24,951 bases of DNA from Deferribacteres bacterium. Lineage in GTDB: Bacteria > Nitrospirota > Thermodesulfovibrionia > UBA6902. Below, piece after piece: positions 8,640 to 16,663 of this stretch (the first letter of the stretch is position 1; each line of letters opens with the position of its first letter). The stretch is taken from assembly GCA_030598625.1 (NCBI GenBank), contig JAUVPO010000004.1:1-24951 (forward strand), given 5' to 3'. A program made the translations under genes and the position numbers. The notes under the pieces are model-generated. The model did not search any database. It was not told where the DNA came from and was given only the letters and a program-made list of their open reading frames with translations.

Positions 8640-9746
8640 CTAAAAACAGGCCTTAATAACCTCTGCCGCAATTTTACCGAGCGGTAAGACCCTGTCCACG
8701 CACTCTCTTTTGATCGCTTCTTTCGGCATTCCAAAGACAATCGAAGTGGCTTCATCCTGGGCAATGTTGAATGCGCCGGCACCTTTCATCTCATGCATTC
8801 CCCTTGCACCGTCATCACCCATTCCCGTCATAATTACACCTACGGCGTTTTTGCCTGCATAGCGGGATGCCGAGCGGAACAATACGTCAACGGACGGGCG
8901 GTGACGGCAGACTAACGGGCCGTCCTTCACCTCAACGTAGTACCTGGCGCCGCTTCTTCTAAGCAGGATATGGCGATTCCCCGGAGCAATCAGCGCCCGC
9001 CCCCGGATTACAGTATCGTTGTCCGCGGCTTCCTTGACCGATATCCGACATTTTTCATTAAGACGGTTAGCAAACGCAGCGGTGAAGTGTTCGGGCATAT
9101 GCTGCACTATTACGATCCCCGGGGCGTCAAGCGGCATGGATTCAAGGAAGACCCTGAGGGCCTCTGTCCCGCCGGTTGAAGCTCCTGCGACAACAACCTT
9201 CTCGGTTGTTTTTATCATTGCCTTTCTTGCAGGCATGGAAATAACGGAATCCGCCGTAAGTTTCGGCTGTATTTTCCGGATAGCGGCAATCTTTTTTACC
9301 CGGGCCATTGAGGCGGCCTTGACTGCGTCGCATATGAGCACTTTAGATTCTTCTATAAATTGTTTGGTGCCTAAACGGGGCTTTTGAATGATCTCAACTG
9401 CACCGTATTCCAGCGCCTTAAGCACTGTTTCCGACCTTTCTTCGGCAAGACTTGAAACAATAACCACCGGAACAGGATGCTGGCTCATAAGCTTCTGGAG
9501 AAAGGTGATGCCGTCCATACGGGGCATTTCAACATCCAGGGTAATTACGTCAGGAACTTCATGACGGATTTTCTCGGCAGCTATATAAGGGTCTGCGGCA
9601 GAAGCCATGACCTCTATCCGTGAGTCGGAGGAGAGAGTTTCAGTGAGCGCCTGACGGACCACGGCTGAATCATCTACTATAAGCACCCTGACCTTCTTTT
9701 TCGTCATCTGCATAAAGTCTTTTTTATCAAGCTCGTGATCTATCAT
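8640..9746 (-). CDS. cheB: CheB, chemoreceptor methylesterase/deamidase
   Basis: Removes methyl groups from (and deamidates) glutamyl/glutaminyl sites of chemoreceptors, activated by CheA phosphorylation. The 368 residues hold an N-terminal receiver (RVLIVDDSAVVRQAL; phospho-Asp71 in TLDVEMPRMDG; QKPR lysine) and a C-terminal methylesterase with the catalytic triad Ser190 (GASTGG), His216 (VQHMPEHFT) and Asp312 (GMGDDGARGM). Length and order are normal. The ATG at 9746 overlaps the cheD stop in an ATGA, indicating translational coupling; about 13 residues precede the usual start of the receiver, and an internal ATG at residue 14 lacks a ribosome site. It works with CheR and CheD in the same run. 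Confidence 0.96.
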   Translation of the reverse strand: MIDHELDKKDFMQMTKKKVRVLIVDDSAVVRQALTETLSSDSRIEVMASAADPYIAAEKIRHEVPDVITLDVEMPRMDGITFLQKLMSQHPVPVVIVSSLAEERSETVLKALEYGAVEIIQKPRLGTKQFIEESKVLICDAVKAASMARVKKIAAIRKIQPKLTADSVISMPARKAMIKTTEKVVVAGASTGGTEALRVFLESMPLDAPGIVIVQHMPEHFTAAFANRLNEKCRISVKEAADNDTVIRGRALIAPGNRHILLRRSGARYYVEVKDGPLVCRHRPSVDVLFRSASRYAGKNAVGVIMTGMGDDGARGMHEMKGAGAFNIAQDEATSIVFGMPKEAIKRECVDRVLPLGKIAAEVIKACF

Positions 9747-10231
9747 GTCTTATCATATCTGGTTTTTTTTATTTTTCTGACCAAAACAGCGCCTGACTCA
9801 GTGTAAAATATTAGTTTGCGACCGAAAGTGCCGCCGAGGTCACTGCTTATTACGGGGATCTTCTGTTCCTGTAGCATGTCTCTGGCCAATGCTATATTCC
9901 GCTGGCTGACATTCAGGATGCTGTTCATAGTCTGCAGAACTTCGGCGCCGCCGAAGACCTTTGCCTTTAGAGTCGACTTTTTGCATCCGAGTTCAAGCAT
10001 CTTTTCGATCAGTTGCTTTATCGCGATATTGCCGTACTTGGGGGTCGGCAGCCCTTCACCGTTCCATAAATCCATCATATAATGATTTATTCCGCCTATT
10101 CTTAATATGGGGTCCCATAAACATACCGCTACACAGGAACCGAGAATTGTAGATACGGCATATTCTCCTTTTTGAGCGAAAAACGCCCCTGGATACAGAA
10201 AATACTCTTTTTTTTCTATCGATGTTTCCAT
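9743..10231 (-). CDS. cheD: CheD, chemoreceptor glutamine deamidase
   Basis: Deamidates receptor glutamines to glutamate and in many bacteria interacts with CheC. The 162 residues carry the family signature TILGSCVAVCLWD with the catalytic Cys33, then GGINHYMM with His50, and SDLGGTFGRK near the C-terminus. Length is typical. The upstream GGAGGAG is about 11 bases from the ATG, a somewhat long spacing. It overlaps cheB by 4 bases. CheD's usual partner CheC is not in this window, so here CheD may act only on receptors, or its partner is elsewhere. Confidence 0.95.
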   Translation of the reverse strand: METSIEKKEYFLYPGAFFAQKGEYAVSTILGSCVAVCLWDPILRIGGINHYMMDLWNGEGLPTPKYGNIAIKQLIEKMLELGCKKSTLKAKVFGGAEVLQTMNSILNVSQRNIALARDMLQEQKIPVISSDLGGTFGRKLIFYTESGAVLVRKIKKTRYDKT

Positions 10232-10284
10232 ACCGGACTTCTCCTCCGATCTCAGACTTCTGATTTCATATTTTTTACTTCCGC

Positions 10285-11184
10285 TTAAAACTCCTGTTCC
10301 TCCCCGACTTCGAAAAAGAATTCATTGCTTTCTCCTGAAAAGACGGGTACCTCCTTATCTGTTTTCGCCTTTGGTATTTTTACTGTAAACGTACTCCCTT
10401 CCCCTTTGACGCTTGATAAGGAAATCGTCCCGTTTAATAATTCAACCATGGACTTTACTACAGAGGCCCCGAGGCCGTGGCCTAAATGGCCCTTTGCCGC
10501 GCCTGATTCAAGCTGCTTGAACCTGTCAAATATTACTCCCTGGTCTGATTCATCTATCCCTATGCCGTGATCTATTACGGAAATATTCAGGTCCTCCCCG
10601 TCAATCGAGGCATTTATTTCCACAGGACCTCCCTCATGGCTGTATTCTATTGCATTGCTCAGGAGGTTGATTAGAATTATTTGCAGTTTATCAGGGTCCG
10701 TCATAAAATATGCCTCTTCTACCGACTTGTCGAGCGGATTATAAGTCACCTTTATTTTCTTCTCAGTTGTTTTATGTATGAATAGATCGATCATACCGTT
10801 GACAAGTATATCGACATCCACCATTGATATGATCGGTGCCGCTTCCCCTGCCTCAAGCTCTGCGGCGGCAAAGACATTCCTTAACTGGGAATCCAGATTG
10901 AATGCTTCCGTATGAATCGTTTTTGCCGCAGACGGGACCATTTCTTCGCTTATCTCTCCGTCCATTACCGCTTTTGACATGCACAGGATGGACGTCAGCG
11001 GGTTGACTATCTCGTTTCTTATGTTTGAAAGAAAATGGCTCTTCAATGCTTCCGACTCATGCAGTCTTTTGTTGACATCCATGAGCTTGTTATTCACCAC
11101 CTTCAGGGTATTGAGCAGTTCGTCGTTTTCTTCAAACCTTTTTTTCAGTTCGTCTATCAGTTCACCATCATCCAGCCTTTTCAT
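10285..11184 (-). CDS. Histidine-kinase-like protein lacking the phospho-accepting histidine
   Basis: A 299-residue soluble protein: predicted coiled coil about 9-50, HisKA-like helix pair about 48-115, GHKL ATPase domain about 150-272, acidic C-terminal tail ending EVGEEQEF. The HisKA helix reads FLSNIRNEIVNPLTSI, which aligns with FLANMSHEIRTPMNGI of the hybrid kinase in this window; the phospho-His position is Asn57 (AAC codon). The ATPase landmarks look intact: N box LINLLSNAIEYS (Asn173, Asn177), G1 IDHGIGI (Asp205), G2 GHLGHGLGAS. It has a strong ribosome site (GGGAGG) and lies between cheR and cheD with gaps of 39 and 53 bases. It may bind ATP without autophosphorylating, or act as a scaffold or regulator; its role in chemotaxis is unknown. 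Confidence 0.88.
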   Translation of the reverse strand: MKRLDDGELIDELKKRFEENDELLNTLKVVNNKLMDVNKRLHESEALKSHFLSNIRNEIVNPLTSILCMSKAVMDGEISEEMVPSAAKTIHTEAFNLDSQLRNVFAAAELEAGEAAPIISMVDVDILVNGMIDLFIHKTTEKKIKVTYNPLDKSVEEAYFMTDPDKLQIILINLLSNAIEYSHEGGPVEINASIDGEDLNISVIDHGIGIDESDQGVIFDRFKQLESGAAKGHLGHGLGASVVKSMVELLNGTISLSSVKGEGSTFTVKIPKAKTDKEVPVFSGESNEFFFEVGEEQEF

Positions 11185-11223
11185 CTTTACCTCCCGGTAC
11201 CAATTTAATTTTTTTGCTCGGAT

Positions 11224-12105
11224 TCACAACGGCCTCCTGTAGATTGCCGGCGCAACTCTCACAAAAGGCACGTCGAGTCCGTTGAGTGTTTCGGAATGTC
11301 CTGTAAAGAGATAACCGCCGGGGATTATATGATTGTAAAACCGGTTTAATAACTTCTCCTGCATAGCCCTGTCAAAATAAATTGTTACGTTCCTGCAGAA
11401 TATGATGTCCACCGGTTCGCGGAAGTTGAAATCTCCTTCTTTGAAATTCAGCCTGCGAAACTTCACGCATTCCCTTAGTGCTGGGACAATTCGCACAACC
11501 TTCCTGTTCCTGTCTTTACTTTTCAGGAGGTATTTTCTTCTAAGCTCCACCGGGATTGGCGGTATCTTATCCTCACTGTATATCCCGTCCTCAGCAATTT
11601 TCAGCACCTTTGTGGAAATATCCGTGGCAAGGATCACGTAGTGGAAACCCAGGGCGTTATATCTGCTGGAGAATTCCTGTAAAACCATAGCCAGTGTATA
11701 AGGCTCTTCACCGGTGGAACAGCCCGCGCTCCATATTAATAATTTTTTCCTTACACCGGAGCCTCGCAGGTTTATCAACTCCGGCAGCGCGGTGCTGAGA
11801 AGATAATCGAAATGCGCCGGCTCACGATAAAAATCGGTTTTATTGGTGGTAACTATATCAATCATGTGGATAAGCTCGTTCTCAATCCCATCCGGGCTGA
11901 ACACATAATCATAGTACTCTTCAAATGAATTCAAGTGTAAAAATCGCAGCCGTTTCTGAAGTCTCGCCGCAAGCATGGTTTTCTTGGAAGGAGGCATTCT
12001 GATTCCAAGTTCCTTTTCGATAAACTCACCCAGGCGACAAAAAACCAGGTCTGACATTTCTGCTGTGTGCATGGTTCTATTTATTGTGTCGATCATATTC
12101 TCCAC
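11224..12105 (-). CDS. cheR: CheR, chemoreceptor glutamate methyltransferase
   Basis: Transfers methyl groups from S-adenosylmethionine to receptor glutamates during adaptation. The N-terminal helical domain (about 15-80) is followed by TTNKTDFYRE, the SAM site SAGCSTGEEPYT (about 126-137), FCRNVTIYFD (about 237-245) and the C-terminal GHSETL. The 293 residues are a typical length. The GTG at 12105 is chosen because GAGG lies 6 bases upstream; an ATG three codons in (12096) is an alternative with GGAG very close. It sits between cheA (41-base gap) and the degenerate kinase. Confidence 0.95.
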   Translation of the reverse strand: MENMIDTINRTMHTAEMSDLVFCRLGEFIEKELGIRMPPSKKTMLAARLQKRLRFLHLNSFEEYYDYVFSPDGIENELIHMIDIVTTNKTDFYREPAHFDYLLSTALPELINLRGSGVRKKLLIWSAGCSTGEEPYTLAMVLQEFSSRYNALGFHYVILATDISTKVLKIAEDGIYSEDKIPPIPVELRRKYLLKSKDRNRKVVRIVPALRECVKFRRLNFKEGDFNFREPVDIIFCRNVTIYFDRAMQEKLLNRFYNHIIPGGYLFTGHSETLNGLDVPFVRVAPAIYRRPL

Positions 12106-12146
12106 TTCCGTCCTCAGCCGGCCGTTTCACGGCCAAGACATCCCCC

Positions 12147-14348
12147 TTAAACCTTGATCTCAACTCCCCCCATGGATTCAACTATTTTCGGGATATCCAG
12201 GATCAGGGCCACAGTTCCGTCGCCGCGTATGGTCGCGCTTGATACCTTTTCCACATGTTTAAAAATCCCGCCCAGGGACTTAATGACCGCCTGTACTTCG
12301 CCATGCAGTTCATCCACGACCAGTCCTATCCTCCGTCCGGTTGCCTGCACTACTACGATGCTTTCATAATCTGTTTTTCCCCCGTTCTCTCTAAAGAGGG
12401 TCCTGAGCCGGACATATGGCAGCACTTCACCGCGCAAATTAAAATAGTTCCGTTTATCAGTCACCCGGCGGTCCGCCTCCGCGAGATCAACGCACTCGAT
12501 AACCATGTCCAGGGGGATTATATAAAAAGACGCGCCGACACCGACCATAAAACCGTCAATAATTGCCAGTGTCAGTGGCAGCCGGATACTTACCGTGGTT
12601 CCACTGTCTTCATGGCTTTCCACATCCACTGTTCCCCTTAATGCCTCGATGTTGCGTTTTACCACATCCATGCCGACTCCGCGGCCGGAAACGTTGGTTA
12701 TCTTTTCAGCCGTGGAAAACCCGGGCTCAAACATCAGGTTGTACATTTCCTTTTCCGAAAGGACCTGCCCGGGACGGACCATCCCCCTGTCCAGCGCCTT
12801 GTTTGTGATTTTATTGTGGTCCACCCCGCCCCCGTCATCGGAGACCTCGATGGCTATGCTGCCGGTATCGTTAAAGGCGTTCAGACGGATAACGCCTTTC
12901 CGGGGTTTGCCTTTTGTGATGCGCTCCTCAGGATATTCAATGCCGTGGTCGGCTGCATTACGCACTAAATGCATCAGGGGATCGTTGATCTTTTCAACCA
13001 GGTTTCTATCCAGTTCGGTCTCCCCTCCGCTGACTATCAATTCAATGTCCTTGTTTGAACTTCGGCTGATATCACGCACTACCCGTTGAAAACGGTTAAA
13101 AATATTGCCTACAGGCACCATGCGCACCTGCATTGCCCTCTCGCGGATGTCTTCAACCAGCCGTGTCAGGGCGGAGGTGGATTCATCCAACCCGCCGTCA
13201 TGTATGCGCTGCGCATTCTGGTTTATGTTGGCATTTGCAATAACCAGTTCTCCCACCAGGTTTACCAGTTGATCAAGTTTAACCGTATCCACGCGGATTG
13301 TTTTTGATTCGCGGGAACTGGCTTCCTTCTGTTCCTTTTGTTTTTCCAGGGCCGCGTCTACAACAGGGGGATGCACCATGCCTTCGTCTACGAATATTTC
13401 TCCGATCTTACGTGTATGTTCTTCTGTCTGCCCATCGTCGAATGAGACTGTTTCGACATCCTGCATTTGCAATGCTTCGTCAAGCTCTGATGGCGTAAGG
13501 GCCCCGCCTTTGATGAGTATGTCACCGAGATGCAAAGGCGACTCAGGCAGGTTATTAATTAAATGAACATATCTTTCAATCCTGCTGCGAGGAGGCAGTA
13601 TGCAGATCTTGCAGTCTTCACGCACGAATTCGAACACGTCCTCAATAGTTTGTTTATCAAAATCACTCTTGAAGTCTATCTCAAACCCGAGATAACAGCT
13701 TTCAGGGTCCATTTCTTCGGCAGACGGTATGGTATCTGTCAGAGTAGTTAAACTGATAATTTCACCCATTCGTGACAGATAATTGATGAAAGACACGGGA
13801 TCCATGCCGTTTCGCATTACGTCCCGCCCGAACCTGAGAGATATATGCCAGTTTTTGTTCTTGACGGTTTTGCCGCTTGATGTGTTCAACTCAGAATCGA
13901 ATTCCGGCTCCCGGGCGACCGGTTCTTTAGTCTGTGTCTTTATCCGCCGGTCGCTTACGGCATCCAGATAAACATGGAGCTGTTTCTGGAGATCATCTTC
14001 CGTTGACTTGAAATCCTCGCTCAGTGGTTCATCAGACGTTGCCATCTCCACCAGTTTTGCTATATGGTCATGACAGTTCAGGAGGAGCTCGATCAGGTCA
14101 TTAGTGATTTTGATCTTCCCCTGGCGGACATTTTCAAGGATATTTTCTACTGCATGGGTAAACCTTTCGACATGCTCGACGCCAACTACACCGGCTGAGC
14201 CCTTGATTGTATGGGCTGTCCTGAATAACGCGTTTATGATATCTTTATCGTCAGGCGAGTTTTCAAGCTCCAGCAGGGCATTCTCCATTTCCTGGAGCAG
14301 TTCGGTGGATTCGGTTATAAAAGTCTGTATTACGGGATCAAGTGCCAT
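12147..14348 (-). CDS. cheA: CheA, chemotaxis histidine kinase with added central domains
   Basis: Central autokinase of the pathway, 733 residues. P1/Hpt is about 1-110 with phospho-His46 (RTAHTIKGSAG). A region about 163-262 (NWHISLRFGRDVMRNG to CKICILPPRSRIERY) sits where the P2 response-regulator-binding domain usually lies; I read it as a P2-like or replacement domain. Two T2SSE_N/MshEN-like motifs follow at about 271-296 and 312-337. Then dimerisation P3 about 345-405, ATPase P4 about 410-585 (N box HLVRNAADHG; G boxes VSDDGGG and GRGVGMDVV) and CheW-like P5 about 588-728. Catalytic residues are intact. The start lies 3 bases after the STAS stop, with GAGGAGG upstream. There is no separate cheW in the window. 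Confidence 0.95.
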   Translation of the reverse strand: MALDPVIQTFITESTELLQEMENALLELENSPDDKDIINALFRTAHTIKGSAGVVGVEHVERFTHAVENILENVRQGKIKITNDLIELLLNCHDHIAKLVEMATSDEPLSEDFKSTEDDLQKQLHVYLDAVSDRRIKTQTKEPVAREPEFDSELNTSSGKTVKNKNWHISLRFGRDVMRNGMDPVSFINYLSRMGEIISLTTLTDTIPSAEEMDPESCYLGFEIDFKSDFDKQTIEDVFEFVREDCKICILPPRSRIERYVHLINNLPESPLHLGDILIKGGALTPSELDEALQMQDVETVSFDDGQTEEHTRKIGEIFVDEGMVHPPVVDAALEKQKEQKEASSRESKTIRVDTVKLDQLVNLVGELVIANANINQNAQRIHDGGLDESTSALTRLVEDIRERAMQVRMVPVGNIFNRFQRVVRDISRSSNKDIELIVSGGETELDRNLVEKINDPLMHLVRNAADHGIEYPEERITKGKPRKGVIRLNAFNDTGSIAIEVSDDGGGVDHNKITNKALDRGMVRPGQVLSEKEMYNLMFEPGFSTAEKITNVSGRGVGMDVVKRNIEALRGTVDVESHEDSGTTVSIRLPLTLAIIDGFMVGVGASFYIIPLDMVIECVDLAEADRRVTDKRNYFNLRGEVLPYVRLRTLFRENGGKTDYESIVVVQATGRRIGLVVDELHGEVQAVIKSLGGIFKHVEKVSSATIRGDGTVALILDIPKIVESMGGVEIKV

Positions 14349-14351
14349 TTC

Positions 14352-14645
14352 TCAGAGAACCTCCTCATCCATGCCATACAATTTCAAAACAGATAACGTT
14401 GCGGGGCTGTGTGCCGTGATGCGCATGGATTTGTCTGAAAGACCCGCTTCCCTTTTTATCAAAAACAGCAGTTGAAATCCCGCGGTATCCATTTCACTGA
14501 CCTGTGACAGGTCTATATCGAGATTGGAACAGTCTGCAAGATTGTCGAGAAGGTCCTTTTTAAGCGCAGCCGCATAAAAAACGGTCATTTCTCCCTCGAT
14601 CTGCAGCCTGGACAGCCCATCTGATTTTTCTACATTGACATTCAT
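14352..14645 (-). CDS. STAS-domain protein (anti-sigma-antagonist-like)
   Basis: A 97-residue single STAS domain of the SpoIIAA/MlaB type, with the fold pattern beta-beta-alpha-beta-alpha-beta-alpha. In classical antagonists the loop reads D-S-S-G and the second Ser is phosphorylated; here it reads EMDTAGFQLL (Asp53, Thr54, Ala55, Gly56), so that Ser is Ala and phospho-switching at this site is unlikely. GAGG lies 8 bases before the ATG. It sits between cheY and cheA with a 3-base gap to cheA, so it is probably co-translated with the kinase. Its partner is unknown; one candidate is the nearby GHKL protein lacking its His, since STAS proteins commonly pair with GHKL kinases (inference). Confidence 0.88.
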   Translation of the reverse strand: MNVNVEKSDGLSRLQIEGEMTVFYAAALKKDLLDNLADCSNLDIDLSQVSEMDTAGFQLLFLIKREAGLSDKSMRITAHSPATLSVLKLYGMDEEVL

Positions 14646-14672
14646 ATTTATTACCTCAACTAAATATATTTT

Positions 14673-15041
14673 TCACGGCAGTATTAATTTTTCTATTGCG
14701 GCGAGCATTTGTTCAGGCTTAAACGGTTTTACAATCCAGGCCTTAGCGCCCGCTGCTTTTCCTTCCTGTTTTTTCCCTTCCTGGGCTTCGGTCGTCAGCA
14801 TGATGATAGGGGTAAACTTATAATTCGAATTCTGTCTGAGCTCTTTCAGAAAAGCGATTCCGTCCATATTGGGCATGTTAACGTCACAGATTATCAGGTG
14901 GACCTTCTGTCCTGTCAGCTTGTCCATTGCATCTTTCCCGTCATTTGCCTCTATCACTTCATAACCCGCTTTCTTTAAGGTTATCCCCACTACCTGGCGT
15001 ATTGATGCCGAATCATCGATTGCCATTATTGTCTTTGACAT
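14673..15041 (-). CDS. cheY: CheY, single-domain response regulator
   Basis: A 122-residue stand-alone receiver. Acid pocket AIDDSAS (Asp9, Asp10), phospho-Asp53 (ICDVNMPNMDG), switch Thr83/Thr84 (MLTTEAQ) and Lys105 (VKPFKPEQ) are all present. Phosphorylated by CheA, it would bind the flagellar switch. GGGGAGG lies 6 bases upstream of the ATG. It is the second gene of the run, 30 bases after the receptor gene. Confidence 0.95.
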   Translation of the reverse strand: MSKTIMAIDDSASIRQVVGITLKKAGYEVIEANDGKDAMDKLTGQKVHLIICDVNMPNMDGIAFLKELRQNSNYKFTPIIMLTTEAQEGKKQEGKAAGAKAWIVKPFKPEQMLAAIEKLILP

Positions 15042-15071
15042 ATAAACCTCCCCGAATTTATAAAAAAATAA

Positions 15072-16412
15072 TTAAAAGAAGGTGATATTATCTTCTTTGG
15101 ACGTTTCTTCTTTGAACGTCCGCAGTCCTTCTTGATTTAGTGAGTTATTGGTTGCCTCATGATATATATCGCCCTGCTTTCCCGCAAAATAATGGTTCTC
15201 TATGTGTTTCAAACTGAATTCAAGATTATTTGCAGGACGTTTTTCTCCCTTAACAGTCCAGGCTTCGATATTTTCAATATACTTGTCTAAATCAGACAGG
15301 CAACGGATTACCCGTTCAATCTGCTGGCGGGTTATATCCTGGAACTGGATGTTTGTCAGCAGTTCCATGACCTTTTGCGCAACCTGCCGGCTGTTTCTAT
15401 CGACCTGGTTAAGAATAATCTGCTTAAATTCATCTAATTTTTCATAGCCGCTTCCCAGACGCGTAAGCTGGGATTCAAGGGCTGTAAGCAGTTCTTTTTC
15501 GTTTTCATTTGTCTGGCTGATTAATTTGTCTGAAAATTGCGTCTCGATCTGTTTTGCCATACCTGTAATCGCCTTCCCAACCTGGTTTGCCGCCTGTTCT
15601 GACTGGGTAGAGAGTTCCCGTACCTTATCGGCTACAACCGCAAAACTCTTTCCTTCCTCCCCTGCCCTGGCAGCTTCTATTGCAGCGTTGAGGGCAAGGA
15701 GGTTGGTCTGATCACTGATCTCCTTGATCAGATCAACCAGTTTTATCATGGAATTAGCGTTATCAGATAAAGCAGAGGCTTTTTTCTGGTCGTTTTCCAG
15801 TTCTTCCATACGCTTATCAACATAGTCATGCAGGTTAATAAGGGTCTGATGGTTTTCTGAAATGGTTGATTGTGATATCTTTGCAAGTTCATCGCTCTGT
15901 TGGCGTAAAGAATCGAGCGTATTTGTCAGGTTTAGCATGGATTGGTCTATGTCCTGAGCCTGTGAAACAATAATATCAGCCGCGGAAACCGTCTCATTAA
16001 TAATATTCTCCAGATGCGCGACCGTGAGTTTATCTAATTTTTTCTGGTAATCAAAAAACTCTGTCAGCTTGGCGCGGCGCATTTTCCGGTCTTTACTTTG
16101 TTCAACGAATGAAACTATCAGTTCACGCTCTTCTTCAGCTATTTCTGTCAGGGGACGTGCAGCTTTTTTTATGATGATAAATGAGCATATCCCTGCTGCG
16201 AAAAGCGCCCATGTGATATTCTCCAGAATTTCGACGTATGAGAAAACCCCTGGATTTAAATACCTATAAAATGAATATGTCAGGATCAGGGTTATCAAGA
16301 TTGCAAAAGTAAGATAAAAAGGCAATAATCGCTTTAATGCCGGCAGATTAAGGAGTAGTATGCCGTTATATGAAGGTTCCTCGAACTCTCTATCCATTAT
16401 CTTCCTGTTCAT
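15072..16412 (-). CDS. Methyl-accepting chemotaxis protein without periplasmic sensor, with CheZ-like C-terminal motif
   Basis: A 446-residue chemoreceptor. Two membrane segments (about 30-50 and 63-82) are joined by only about a dozen residues, so there is no extracytoplasmic ligand domain; I see no clear HAMP. Long helices lead to the signalling hairpin tip, DQTNLLALNAAIEAARAGEE and FAVVADKVRELS (about 234-268), the CheA/CheW contact region. The return helix contains NIQFQDITRQQIERV (Asp359, Gln363), matching the CheZ catalytic motif. The tail ends DNITFF. The ATG at 16412 has little ribosome site; the ATG at 16397 (five residues shorter) has AGGA 5 bases upstream and may be the true start. 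It is the first gene of the chemotaxis run, about 120 bases below a sigma-28-like promoter. Confidence 0.92.
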   Translation of the reverse strand: MNRKIMDREFEEPSYNGILLLNLPALKRLLPFYLTFAILITLILTYSFYRYLNPGVFSYVEILENITWALFAAGICSFIIIKKAARPLTEIAEEERELIVSFVEQSKDRKMRRAKLTEFFDYQKKLDKLTVAHLENIINETVSAADIIVSQAQDIDQSMLNLTNTLDSLRQQSDELAKISQSTISENHQTLINLHDYVDKRMEELENDQKKASALSDNANSMIKLVDLIKEISDQTNLLALNAAIEAARAGEEGKSFAVVADKVRELSTQSEQAANQVGKAITGMAKQIETQFSDKLISQTNENEKELLTALESQLTRLGSGYEKLDEFKQIILNQVDRNSRQVAQKVMELLTNIQFQDITRQQIERVIRCLSDLDKYIENIEAWTVKGEKRPANNLEFSLKHIENHYFAGKQGDIYHEATNNSLNQEGLRTFKEETSKEDNITFF

Positions 16413-16530
16413 CTGAAGTAATACTTTTACAAAATACCGAACAGTTACCGGTTATAACAATCCCTGTACTCGTCCGATGTACAACTTTCTGATTATTATG
16501 ATTGCCACAGTTACTGTATTTACGACCAAC

Positions 16531-16558
16531 TTATCGGCAAGTTTAAAATTTTTCTTTA
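16531..16558 (-). promoter_or_regulatory. Sigma-28 (FliA)-type promoter for the chemotaxis run
   Basis: Read on the minus strand, TAAA (16558-16555) is followed after 16 bases by GCCGATAA (16538-16531). GCCGATAA is the exact -10 consensus of flagellar sigma-28; the usual TAAA-to--10 spacing is 15, so this is one base longer. Predicted transcription would start near 16524, about 110 bases upstream of the receptor gene, and read through cheY, STAS, cheA and onward. This ties the cluster to flagellar gene expression. No other strong promoter is evident for the run. Confidence 0.65.
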
Positions 16559-16663
16559 ATATTTTTTAACCATGAACACTTTTTACATAGAGGTACGCCA
16601 TTTCTTTGTTACAACCTGATTTTTATTTTATTTTTTTTGTCCGTGGTTTTATACTTAAGGCTA

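Noticed and set aside
16637..16663. TTG start extending the Gx transporter by nine residues
   Set aside because: No ribosome site before the TTG, which sits at the end of a long T tract; the ATG at 16664 is more natural.
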